From positions 62,001 through 126,000 of the forward strand of contig JADKIZ010000003.1 in NCBI GenBank assembly GCA_016722445.1: a DNA stretch of 64,000 nt, in the 5' to 3' direction. Below the pieces are notes generated by a model. The model made no database searches and was not told the DNA's origin. It saw only the letters and a program-made list of their open reading frames with translations. The position numbers and the translations under genes are program-made. Positions within the stretch are counted from its first letter, which is position 1. Every line of letters begins with the position of its first letter. The DNA is from Flavobacteriales bacterium. GTDB lineage: Bacteria > Bacteroidota > Bacteroidia > Flavobacteriales_D > Sanyastnellaceae. Shown piece by piece: positions 54,601 through 63,352 of the stretch.

Positions 54601-55635
54601 CGGAAAGGCGAGACTTGGCAAAAAACCGTAAGTTAAATTCACAGGCAAGTCCTGTTGTGTTTGAAAACTTCCATCTCCATTTCCATAACGAATTCCAGAT
54701 AAGTATTCAGGGTAGTTATAGGTAAGAACATCATTCATTCCATCACCATTGAAATCCTCCAACCGCAACTCGGACATCATAGCCTCCAGCCCTGACACAG
54801 GAGTCGTTGTCACATAATCACTTGAAAGTGGGTCATACATGACCCCAACACTTGTCGAGCTGAAATTGTAAGTCAAAAGTTCATTGATACCATCGTTATT
54901 GATGTCATCGATATCCAGTACTGTATAAGCAACAAGACCTGGTGATTGAATTTCTGCATAGCCAAGAGAAGAAAATCTGAAGATATGGTATGTTCCATCG
55001 TTACAACCAGAAACTGCGCAATAGCTGGAAACAATATCATCGAATCCATCTCCATCGAGATCTCCGTAAACAGAACTTAAGTAACCCAATGCAGTTGAAT
55101 ATGCATTAGGATAAAACACATGCGCATTGGAAACAGTGATTTCCTCCTGAGCCCCAAACGAACCATCACCGGCTGCATAGCGCACATAAAAGATTTCTGA
55201 TTCACCTAGGTTGATGATATCATCATGACCATCCATGTTGTAGTCAAAAAAAGTATTGGAACCGGGCCAATTTCCAAGAAAATGTTCCGTCCACATTCCA
55301 CCGTCACCGGTGTTTTCAAACCAGATCACATCATCGTTGAATTGCTTACCTATTCCATCAATATCCCCATCTTCATCCATATCGTGCAACTGGTCGATGA
55401 CTGACATATTGAACACATGTTGAAGAAGATATTCTCCATTTTCATTTCGTTCGGTCCAGACGCCGTAATGGATATTTAAAATATCAATATCACCATCGCC
55501 ATCCATATCCGTCCAATAATCAGCTGAACGCTGCACAAATAGCAAACTAGGGTCGCTCAACTGCGCTTGTAACTTCGGCACAACTGAGATCATAATAAGT
55601 AAAAGACAAAATCTCTGAAGGTAAATCGTTTTCAT
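51697..55635 (-). CDS. Large secreted FG-GAP/VCBS-repeat protein with DUF7619-like and T9SS domains
   Basis: The start at 55635 gives a normal signal (KTIYLQRFCLLLIMISVVPK, then LQAQ). Residues about 25-700 are FG-GAP/VCBS repeats with calcium-binding-like D-x-D-x-D-G-x-x-D loops (DMDGDGDIDILN, DLDGDGFDDIVS, DIDQDGDLDIGE and others). An SdrD-like segment (GHVFVDENSNGLWDAGETGI) and a conserved domain with NTGSAPAQTVVVEDQLSEYL and NIYFDLNEAVVTNT, as in DUF7619, follow. An Ig-like unit and a T9SS domain (VTFPTPVHDFLTY) end the protein. It is expected on the cell surface; such proteins often act in adhesion. It converges with the cyclase fragment. Confidence 0.85.
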   Translation of the reverse strand: MKTIYLQRFCLLLIMISVVPKLQAQLSDPSLLFVQRSADYWTDMDGDGDIDILNIHYGVWTERNENGEYLLQHVFNMSVIDQLHDMDEDGDIDGIGKQFNDDVIWFENTGDGGMWTEHFLGNWPGSNTFFDYNMDGHDDIINLGESEIFYVRYAAGDGSFGAQEEITVSNAHVFYPNAYSTALGYLSSVYGDLDGDGFDDIVSSYCAVSGCNDGTYHIFRFSSLGYAEIQSPGLVAYTVLDIDDINNDGINELLTYNFSSTSVGVMYDPLSSDYVTTTPVSGLEAMMSELRLEDFNGDGMNDVLTYNYPEYLSGIRYGNGDGSFQTQQDLPVNLTYGFLPSLAFPDIDQDGDLDIGEGERYFLNDGTGHFDLPFDFDVVFGQYQSFSNVDFDPQIEFLSLDNNVVDFNANGEIVVITEQNIADGIAPYWYLKVQDINGDQCDDIVMIETTTVRILICTESGLLEIPSIDLSVYMTGAYSGNSTYYDVYDMDMDGNDDLLIFDTGFPFGMLQLSIHPDLTNSVITDYPFLEQIMATPYLADIDMDGDFDVSLFEDYLNYYRNEGDGTLTQVPFEYPEQSMLFNIGNIDLNGDGILDSFDGYTFLEFDGYGGMDSHVFPFPISFQDHNYLFADFNADNLPDILVFLYYPYSLTPDFDYKIYINQGNFNFVETQSVTIPGMMLNSVQAVDVDGDGYLDVVGLAEAAQITRGWFWLKNNWNTYHIIAGHVFVDENSNGLWDAGETGIDKSNVMLNPEGSIQFATNLYYFPVDAGNHQVEINYDEDVWTPTTPVLYDVIVEADSPTSLNNDFGFVPTNPLGTVFPSVNAGFAVCGGTQVYNIQVMCVTESTGPLSVNVNLDPALAYLDGSVPFTEGDGNNLTWLFPAQPYGSTLSFQIYVQYPDVSSMGSTLITEVNACIYDELGNESVCESVNWNEVQTCYYDPNMKEVSPAGSGQAGLMFNGTDLTYTIHFQNTGSAPAQTVVVEDQLSEYLDPSTMQILSWSHPVVSTVENGLIRFEFEEIMLPDSLSDPAGSQGYVTYKISPYADLPVGTAIDNTANIYFDLNEAVVTNTTLNTIFECNGVVEGGNLVSDCDAESMTIDPLISDALSYQWLVDGEPFSTDPVLNLPLNAGDSYDVVLQFTNELCESSIHYLVTAPLIPEATISYGPEWGYIQTFVAPNATIEWYYLGELLPDETDSTLYIGIEMGGDFTVVITTPDGCSNSYTGDFVYENVDEHTIINLVTFPTPVHDFLTYSSNVIIEEMKLTDLTGQVISTYSLISKNGRVDLSPFASGIYLIEFSTENGFRETRTIVKNK

Positions 55636-55818
55636 TTTTGATTGATTTTTGGTAAAGGGCATTCCGTGTAGTGGACGGAATAAAAGGCAACGTTGTAAAT
55701 TTTTGGTGGACTAATTTATGCATGAACCTGTCACATTCACCATTAAATCATGGAAAAAGATGACCAGGCAATTGTACAGAAATCAAACAGTGCCAATTTG
55801 ACTATATTGCATTCTGTT

Positions 55819-56544
55819 ATGCCTTCCAACCTTCATTCAAAACTCCTTGCTTCAATCCTGTTCCTTTTAACCGCAACCCGGTTATCGGCGCAGTTTACCA
55901 TCATACCAGACATGCTGGTTTGTTCCTCAAAAAACAAAATGGAATGGCATTTTAGCGATCGCGGAGAAAGTCTCCATTACAATGAAAAACGAACGGCCAA
56001 TTCGATGGGTCCCGGTATTGCCATTTTCACCAATCTAAATGAAGACTTGTCGATTGGTTTTCATTATCGTTATAAAACTTACAATATTCCATTCTATGAA
56101 GAATCGAATATTGCACTCAAAAACACCTCCCATGAGTGGATGCTTTCTTTTCTCCATCACGCCTACGGCAATGAAAAAAAGAAATTTAGTCCTTTCATCA
56201 GATTATCTGGAGGAGTATCTATTGTCAATTCAAAAGAATTCAATTTACTCTTTCTAAGTTACACCTCACCATACACGCACGATGTCAAGTGGACTGGTCT
56301 TGTTTTCCAAATGGATTATGGAACCTGGCTTACACTCGTAAACCCGAATGTCCATCTTTCCCTAAGCGTCAACATTGGATACCATGAGACCATTCAAGTT
56401 AAACTCAAACGACATTCCGATAATGCTTCAAATATCATCAATGCACAAATGAGAAATTTATGGATTGCTGCCAATCTTGGATTTGTATTTCAATTTGGAA
56501 AAACAGGAGAGGACTCTATGAATGAAAACAACTTGGAACCATAA
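55819..56544 (+). CDS. Predicted outer-membrane beta-barrel protein
   Basis: I place the start at 55819, where a signal peptide begins (LLASILFLLTATRLSAQ); 23 further codons are open upstream. The mature part of about 215 residues alternates hydrophobic and polar residues in strands with Gly/aromatic-rich turns (SMGPGIAIFTNLNEDLSIGF, SPFIRLSGGVSIVNS, LSLSVNIGYHETIQVKL, LWIAANLGFVFQFG), typical of porin-like barrels. No family is recognised. It is followed after 15 bases by a lipoprotein gene on the same strand, so they may form a pair. Confidence 0.65.
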   Translation: MPSNLHSKLLASILFLLTATRLSAQFTIIPDMLVCSSKNKMEWHFSDRGESLHYNEKRTANSMGPGIAIFTNLNEDLSIGFHYRYKTYNIPFYEESNIALKNTSHEWMLSFLHHAYGNEKKKFSPFIRLSGGVSIVNSKEFNLLFLSYTSPYTHDVKWTGLVFQMDYGTWLTLVNPNVHLSLSVNIGYHETIQVKLKRHSDNASNIINAQMRNLWIAANLGFVFQFGKTGEDSMNENNLEP

Positions 56545-56559
56545 AAACTTTTGAAAACC

Positions 56560-57141
56560 ATGCTCATTGCCCAGACCATATTCAACAGATGGAAAGTCTT
56601 CATTGTTCTTACCATGCCTTCTATCTTCCTGTCTAGTTGTATGGAATACGAATACTTCAATTTACATGCGCTCAAATCTGAATTTTACGATGTACAGCAA
56701 GTAAAATTCATTCAGGAACAAACAGGACTCTCCATCACATTAAAACCTTCCTCTTACGAATGCAATGAAAGTGACCGGGAATACTATAAATATTCCTCTA
56801 AACTCACACATGTATATATCAATGAACTTTGTGGACAATCGGTAAAAATTTCGGATGATTATATCTCGATGCTAGATCACAGCATCAGATCTGAAGCGCG
56901 CAAGAGCGGATGCAGCATCGATCTATTTTTTGAAAAAGACGAATTCAGTTTACCATCAAATACAACAGATACGACATTTCATATGATCAATGTGACAATC
57001 GACGGAGCAGAATATCAGAATGTTTATGTCCTGACAAATTCAGAGGGTCATGCCACCTACATCGATTCGATTTATTACTTAAATGGAACCGGCCTTCTCA
57101 AAGTGTTCGAAAAATCGGGGATTGTTTGGAAAAGGCAATGA
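56560..57141 (+). CDS. Lipoprotein of unknown function
   Basis: The ATG at 56560 gives a lipoprotein signal ending SIFLSSCMEYEYF with lipobox LSSC; a TTG 9 bases earlier is also possible. The mature part of about 160 residues includes FIQEQTGLSITLKPSSYECN, LDHSIRSEARKSGCSIDLFF, then TTFHMINVTIDGAEYQNVYV and YIDSIYYLNGTGLLKVF, which resemble strands of a small beta-sandwich. Two extra cysteines could pair. No family recognised. Confidence 0.65.
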   Translation: MLIAQTIFNRWKVFIVLTMPSIFLSSCMEYEYFNLHALKSEFYDVQQVKFIQEQTGLSITLKPSSYECNESDREYYKYSSKLTHVYINELCGQSVKISDDYISMLDHSIRSEARKSGCSIDLFFEKDEFSLPSNTTDTTFHMINVTIDGAEYQNVYVLTNSEGHATYIDSIYYLNGTGLLKVFEKSGIVWKRQ

Positions 57142-57191
57142 TGATCAAAACATCAAAAAGTATCGCGTGCTAAGATGGTCAAATGAGCACA

Positions 57192-57581
57192 TCAACGACT
57201 CACCACCTCACCCATTCTGCACAATCTATAGAACGCCGTACCTTTTCTCGATTTGATGGCTGATCCATCTTTCTCTGGTTTCCAAATCCGCATGATTTTC
57301 GCGACAGCAGGATAATCACTTAAGATCACATCACCATCGTGCATCGACCATTTGCCAGAAAGACGAACTTTATTGTCCGGATCAGTGTTGTCGATATAGC
57401 TAAAAGTATTGTCGGTGTTTAAAGTCAATTCCAAAGAAATGGTATGCGCCTCTTCCTTGTCAACTACGCATACACCGTATTTGCCGGCTACATTTTGTGC
57501 CACACCCATTGAATGACTTGATGGAAAGGTAAAAGCCAACAATAGCAGACACCCGAAGGTGAGCATAGAAATTTGTTTCAT
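57192..57581 (-). CDS. Small exported lipocalin-like protein
   Basis: The start at 57581 places a signal at KQISMLTFGCLLLLAFTFPS. The mature part of about 100 residues has VAGKYGVCVVDKEEAHTISL, ELTLNTDNTFSYIDN, VRLSGKWSMHDGDVILSDY and GTAFYRLCRMG. The order 'G-x-Y ... L-x-L-x-x-D-x-T-F-x-Y ... G-x-W-x-x-x-G-x-x-x-L' is the pattern of NlpE-N/lipocalin-like small barrels, so a ligand-binding or copper-response-like fold is possible. Function unknown. Confidence 0.6.
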   Translation of the reverse strand: MKQISMLTFGCLLLLAFTFPSSHSMGVAQNVAGKYGVCVVDKEEAHTISLELTLNTDNTFSYIDNTDPDNKVRLSGKWSMHDGDVILSDYPAVAKIMRIWKPEKDGSAIKSRKGTAFYRLCRMGEVVSR

Positions 57582-57743
57582 TGTAAAAAGCAATTTAGGA
57601 GATACGAAGATACTTCTAAATCATGTATCGATCAAATTCTGAAATAATTAAAGGTGTATGATGCGCTTCAATCTTGATTCATGTGGATGATGGGGGTAAA
57701 ATGATCTTCGCTTGTATATTTCCTCGACCTTAATCATGCCTCA

Positions 57744-60533
57744 ATGAAACCTTTACATCATCTTTTGTCGCTCCTTTGTCTGTCTGCCATAACCGCTCAT
57801 GGACAATGGTGTTTTTATGCGGATAGTCTATCCAGCACACCTTCGAATTCACAAAGTCTGATTGCAGATATGAATGCGGATGGTCTTCTCGATATTATCC
57901 AATATGGATATGACGACTCGGTGCATATCGAAAGGGGTCTGGATTTCACAACCAATGCTGAAATCGCTGCTGGTTTCAATGTAGTTGACTTGGGAATTTC
58001 TGATATGAACAATGACGGGAACTTGGATATGGTGACCATGAATGAGGTCGGTGATATTGTGGTGTTTTTTGACGACGGTAGTAGCACGTTTCCCACTACT
58101 TACAGTCAATCTACTTCGTTGGCCTTGGCTCCTATCATCAACATTGTTGATGTCAACGAAGATGGTTACGCTGACATCGTCTGTCTTGGTTCCATCTTGA
58201 ACAACTACCTGTATACTTTTCTCAACAATGGTGACAATAGTTTTCAAGACGCTATCGCATCAGAAACCATGGAACCAGCACTTGATTTCCTCTGCGGTGA
58301 TCTGAACACAGATAGTCATCTAGATGTATTGATCTGGAGTGCCTCTTCAGGAACATTCTCCTTCTATTTTGGCAATGGCACCGGTGAATTCGGCAATATT
58401 CCAAGTTCGGCCATGTTTCAGGCATTTGATATAGAAGTAGCCGACTTGAATTTTGACGGTCTATTGGACATCATCTTCGCAGATACTTACCACACCTATT
58501 ACGTGACCATGGAAGGGGAAGGCATATTCGATATCGCTCTTGCGCAACCCATTGGTCCGTCTGCTTCGCAAATCATAACCGGTGACTATACGGGCGATGG
58601 TTTCACTGATGTCGCATTGATATGTGAGTCCTTTGGTACGCCTTGGTCTTATCAAATTGAATATTTCCAGAATGATGGTCTTGGCCATTTCGAATCCATG
58701 GGTGTGTTTCCTGTGACTTATCCATCAGAATTGGTGAGCGGCGATTTAGATCAAAATGGATTGGATGATTTGTTGAACACAACCGATTCTGATTTGATTG
58801 CCATCTATACGGAAACTTCACTTCAGAATATCGATTTTTCATACCAAAATATCAGTTGCAATGATTTGATTGATGGCGGTGCAACAGTAACTGTCGAAAG
58901 CATAAACACTCCATTATCATATTCATGGGATGCTGCACCTTTCGGAATTGAAAACAGTATAGATAATTTGTCCGCAGGCTTTCACACACTTCAAATTTCA
59001 GATACCAGCGGATGTGCGGCCTATATATCATTCCAAATCTCTGAACCTTCTGAATTAACGGCCATGCTCATCAATCAGCCTCTTAACTGTAATGATGATC
59101 CAACCAACGAAGCACTTGTTCTTGTGGATGGCGGAGTTGCTCCATTCTCTGCAGAATGGTCATTCGGTGGAACCGAACTATCCATGCCTGATCTGTTATC
59201 TGGCGACTACGTTGTCGTTGCAACAGACGCCAATGGATGCACAGCTGAAGCCAACGGACTTTATGGAAATCATATCGCCCTTTTTGATTCTACAAGTGTG
59301 GTAATAACATCCACCTCAGTTTATGGTTATACGGTGGCGGAAATTCAAGGCGACGGACTAAACGATCTTATTGTCAACACATCGGGTAATGCATTTATGA
59401 AATTGATCAATAATGGTGATGGTACATTCTCAGAACCGGTGAACATTTCACTGGGAAACATTTACCCTTCGATATATTTACTTGACGATATGAATGGTGA
59501 TGGCATTGCCGACTTCGTTTATACCAATGGAACTTACTTCGGCTATTTTCCCAATGATGGGAATGGAAATTTTGGAAAACCTTATTCATACACTTCGTCC
59601 ATTTACATTCTAGATATTACAACTGGTGACATCGACGGTGACGGGGATCAGGATTTAATCATGCTCATCGATGATTCGGTTTTTAGAATTTGGAAGAATG
59701 ACAATGGACTGCTCTCATACTTTTCCGACACATCATTCAACGTTGTACCAACAAGCATTCGAACAATAGATTTACAACAGGATGGAATAGATGAAATCGT
59801 TTTGATTCATTTTTCACAAGTAGCCATATACCAAAACAACAAGGAACAATTTGATCTCATCACTCAGGTGAATGGTCCAAGCATCTCAGACGTCGATTTC
59901 TCCGACATCGATTCGAATGGTGTTTTGGATATGATTTATGCTACAAATTCCGGTATCTTCTACAGACTACTCCAAAGCGATGGCACTGATGGAAGTGCTA
60001 CTGTCATTTTGTATGCAACCGGCATTACTGATATCATCGCAAGTAAAATGGACCTCGACCCACGAACCGATATCACCTTTCTCCAATCGAGCCATGGAAG
60101 GATCTTTGTAATATTTGGTATTTCTCCTTCCAACTTTAGTGTGCCACAATTGATCACATCATATCCTTTGGCAAATAACATCGCAGTATCTAACCTCTAC
60201 GGAGATGAACGTCCGGAAATTTTAGCGAGAGCCAATCCCAATACCATCAACATATTTAAAAATTGCTCGGCATTGGAAGTGCAAACTTTGCGGGAAAATT
60301 CCAGCGTACATGTTTATCCGAATCCTGGTAATGATATCCTCAACATTCAAACAGCAGAACGCGTCAAGCAGATCACCATTTTTGACAATTCCGGTAGAAT
60401 TGTTTTCTCCTCAAACACCATTCAAGATTACTTGATTCAAATTGACACCGTTGGCTTTTCTTCCGGACTATATTATGTCAACATTCAAACAGAAAATCAG
60501 GTATTGGGTGCGAAATGGCAAAAAGTAAATTGA
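57744..60533 (+). CDS. Secreted FG-GAP/VCBS-repeat protein with T9SS domain
   Basis: A signal peptide (to about residue 20, AHGQ) precedes FG-GAP/VCBS repeats with acidic loops (ADMNADGLLDIIQ, SDMNNDGNLDMVT, VDVNEDGYADIVC, DDMNGDGIADFVY, GDIDGDGDQDLIM). Two SprB-type repeats sit mid-protein (about 370-510: YQNISCNDLIDGGATVTVES ... DTSGCAAYISFQISEPSEL; NCNDDPTNEALVLVDGG), as in gliding adhesins. The end (VYPNPGNDILNIQ onward) is a T9SS sorting domain. It is probably a surface adhesin or matrix protein. It converges on the radical SAM gene with about 55 bases between. Confidence 0.85.
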   Translation: MKPLHHLLSLLCLSAITAHGQWCFYADSLSSTPSNSQSLIADMNADGLLDIIQYGYDDSVHIERGLDFTTNAEIAAGFNVVDLGISDMNNDGNLDMVTMNEVGDIVVFFDDGSSTFPTTYSQSTSLALAPIINIVDVNEDGYADIVCLGSILNNYLYTFLNNGDNSFQDAIASETMEPALDFLCGDLNTDSHLDVLIWSASSGTFSFYFGNGTGEFGNIPSSAMFQAFDIEVADLNFDGLLDIIFADTYHTYYVTMEGEGIFDIALAQPIGPSASQIITGDYTGDGFTDVALICESFGTPWSYQIEYFQNDGLGHFESMGVFPVTYPSELVSGDLDQNGLDDLLNTTDSDLIAIYTETSLQNIDFSYQNISCNDLIDGGATVTVESINTPLSYSWDAAPFGIENSIDNLSAGFHTLQISDTSGCAAYISFQISEPSELTAMLINQPLNCNDDPTNEALVLVDGGVAPFSAEWSFGGTELSMPDLLSGDYVVVATDANGCTAEANGLYGNHIALFDSTSVVITSTSVYGYTVAEIQGDGLNDLIVNTSGNAFMKLINNGDGTFSEPVNISLGNIYPSIYLLDDMNGDGIADFVYTNGTYFGYFPNDGNGNFGKPYSYTSSIYILDITTGDIDGDGDQDLIMLIDDSVFRIWKNDNGLLSYFSDTSFNVVPTSIRTIDLQQDGIDEIVLIHFSQVAIYQNNKEQFDLITQVNGPSISDVDFSDIDSNGVLDMIYATNSGIFYRLLQSDGTDGSATVILYATGITDIIASKMDLDPRTDITFLQSSHGRIFVIFGISPSNFSVPQLITSYPLANNIAVSNLYGDERPEILARANPNTINIFKNCSALEVQTLRENSSVHVYPNPGNDILNIQTAERVKQITIFDNSGRIVFSSNTIQDYLIQIDTVGFSSGLYYVNIQTENQVLGAKWQKVN

Positions 60534-60588
60534 CGTGAACAATGTGTGATTTCATTTCAATCGCTCATTCAGCACGAAAGGAATCATA

Positions 60589-62771
60589 CTACATCTTCAC
60601 CACCCAAACAACTTCACTGCGCCATTTTTTCCACCATTCTTGACGGAACAACTGATCAGGTTCTAAGTTGAGTGAAGCACAGAAGTTGGTGATGGTATCC
60701 TGAATAGCTATGGGGTGCGATGAAAACAATTCCATGTCCTTCCATTGCGCTTCAATGTAAGTTGCTACTGCAAGAGGAAATTCAATGCGACTGTATCCAT
60801 AACGATGAACAAAAACCAATTCCTTCGTTTCAGCATTTGTCTTAAATTCCTTCATGCTCACACCATACGCGATGAGTTTGTATCCAGGATTGCTGATCGG
60901 ATCAGGCATCGGACGTTTGATGAAGTTCGCAATGAAATTCCGATGAACTGTCGTCTCTGGAATTGGGAAACTGAAAAATTTCTTCAATTGAAAATCGAGA
61001 CCATTGCCATGCATGTAGTTGTACAACGCCTTGTTCAAGCCGTCACTGTACTTCTCGTGTTTAGCACCTTTCGGATCTTCGTGATACAAATCGTTATTCG
61101 CAAATCCTTTGAACTCCGGACCGGTTCGAATGACTCCGTATTTCGCCGGATCCTTTCCAACCGGACTATGTACAGTCATCGCAAACTGGTGCCAGAAGGC
61201 AGATTGCAATAGTTTACTCTCAAACAATTGCCTTACCACCTCCAATGAATCTATCGTCTCCTGATCGGTTTGTGTCGGGAAACCATACATCAAATAAGCA
61301 TGCACCAAAATTCCTGCATCGCGAAAGGATTTGGTGACACGAGCCACTTGTTCAAGTGTGATACCTTTTTCAATCAACTCGAGCAAACGCGGACTAGCAA
61401 CTTCGAGTCCGCCGGTAACGCCAATGCATCCAGAAGCCGACAACAATTTGCAGAGGTCATCGGTAAATGTTTTTTCAAAACGGATATTCGTCCACCAGGT
61501 CACTTGCAATCCACGTCGTAAGATTTCAAGTGCAAGATCACGCATCGCCATTGGTGGCGCCGCTTCATCTACAAAATGAAATCCGGTTTCTCCGGTTTCC
61601 TTCATCAATTGCTCCATCTGATCTACCAGATGTGCAGCAGAAGCTTGTTCGTACCGACCAATGTAATCGAGGTTGATGTCACAAAAACTGCAACGCTTCC
61701 AATAACATCCATGAGCAATGGTCATCTTGTTCCAACGACCATCATTCCATAATCGGTGCATTGGATTCGGCATGTCTATCACGCTGAGGTATTCATGGAT
61801 GCGCAATCCATCGTATGTCGGTGCAGGCATACGTGCATGTAAAAAATCTCCACCCACTTTATCATCGATGAAATGAACTTCACCATCTTTTCTCACATAC
61901 GTGCGCTTAAGATGCGGATGCGATTCCGGTGTTTGTATATGTTGCCACAATGCGAGTACAGGCCCTTCCCCATCATCGAGCGTGATGTAATCGACATAAT
62001 CAAATACACGTGGATCGGAGAGCTCACGCAATTCAGTATTCGCATAACCACCACCGAGAACAATTTTTGTTTCAGGGTGATGCTTCTTGATCCATTGTCC
62101 GGCCTTCAGTGCACCATACAAATTTCCACCAAACGGCACGGTGAATCCGACCAATCGTGGCTTATGTACAGCAAAATATTCACTCAAACAACCAAGCATA
62201 ACCCGATCGGTATAGCCATCGGGAAGTTGCAATTCCGTTTCTATCGGATCAAAAGAAACGGCAGTTCGCGCAACACGTTCGGCATATTTCGAAAAACCAA
62301 AATGCGGACCGACAGTAGCCTGGATCAAATCAGAAATGTCTTCGATATACATCGTACAGCGATACCTTGCTTTGTCTTGTACACCGATATGACCAAAGAA
62401 CCAAGTTGTGTCCTTGAGTTGTTGAAAGCGCGGACCTTCAGGTAAATATTTGCTGTTCGCCAATCGATATCCCGTTGTATAATTCTGATGTTGCAGAAAA
62501 TCAATCACCGTATCCACTGTCGCCTCATACGCCATTCTATTGCGCAGAATATTGTCCTGAAAATTGTTCAGTTTATAAGCCCCAGCTTCAATGGCGTCGA
62601 ACAATTGACCGAATCCTTTCTTCGAAAAATTTCCAGCACCATATCCAAGCCCAAATCACCCTGCCGAGATGAAACACCCTGCTGACGCAAAAAACCACTG
62701 AGGTATGCCGTCGCAGGATACGGCGTATTCAATTGGGTAAGTGGAGGTATGAGCAGCAGGATATCCGACAT
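60589..62771 (-). CDS. B12-binding radical SAM protein, frameshifted near its start
   Basis: The N-terminal part is cobalamin-binding-like (ILLLIPPLTQLNTPYPATAYLSGF; later HKPRLVGFTVPFGGNLYGAL, KIVLGGGYANTELRE). The radical SAM domain has the cluster motif GCYWKRCSFCD (C-x4-C-x2-C, near residue 355) instead of the usual C-x3-C-x2-C, and TGGLEVASPRLLELIEKG. Reaction unknown. The large frame opens only with a TTG at 62604, but the first 46 residues (from MSDILLLIPP at 62771) lie in another frame. Adding one base to the five-A run at 62625-62629 joins them as LEIFSKKGFGQLFDAIEAG, giving about 727 residues. The missing base is likely an error. Confidence 0.85.
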
Positions 62772-63037
62772 GTGGCAAAGAAAGGGGGAAATACACAAAT
62801 AAAAAGTTGTTCAACCTGTTTATGCTATCAAACAAGCTCAGATTTGGTGATTTGGAAATGTATGAATAATCGAATACTTGGAGGATAAGCACGCCCACTT
62901 AGGATCTCTCATATCTAGCTCACCTGTTTTCATTTGGAAGAATATCTTTCAAATGAGCAAAGAAGTATAGCCGAGGTACATGAAATTGAAAGGCGCTACC
63001 CATGGAATCGATTTAGTCTGATTGATCTCTGGTGAAT

Positions 63038-63352
63038 TTAGCAATAATCACTTTTGTCAAGCAAATGAAGCAATGACCAAACAGGACTATTTACACGGGT
63101 GATTCCAAAATCTCGCAAAACGTTTGGACCTTCTAGATACAAATCCGGGTTATTCTGATAAGCCTCAATTCCTATAATCATTTTGCTAAAAGGTATTGGC
63201 GTGTCTTTACCGTCCTCTCTGGTAACAATAACAGCTTTGTTTGTTTCCCTAACGTAACCAAAGCGATTGTAGCCAACAACTTGAGAGACTGAACGATCCT
63301 GAAATCGTTGTAGAATTTTACCAAGTAAAATCCTTGCATCAACCATTTGCAT
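63038..63352 (-). CDS. Protein of unknown function, downstream partner
   Basis: The 104-residue product (MQMVDARILLGKILQRFQDR onward) is a soluble, mixed alpha/beta sequence with VVGYNRFGYVRETNKAVIVT and a late FGITRVNSPVWSLLHLLD. I recognise no family. Its start (63352, or 63346) overlaps the end of the preceding gene by about 10 bases in another frame. Given the frameshifts elsewhere in this window, the two could instead be one gene broken by an indel near 63340. Confidence 0.5.
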   Translation of the reverse strand: MQMVDARILLGKILQRFQDRSVSQVVGYNRFGYVRETNKAVIVTREDGKDTPIPFSKMIIGIEAYQNNPDLYLEGPNVLRDFGITRVNSPVWSLLHLLDKSDYC

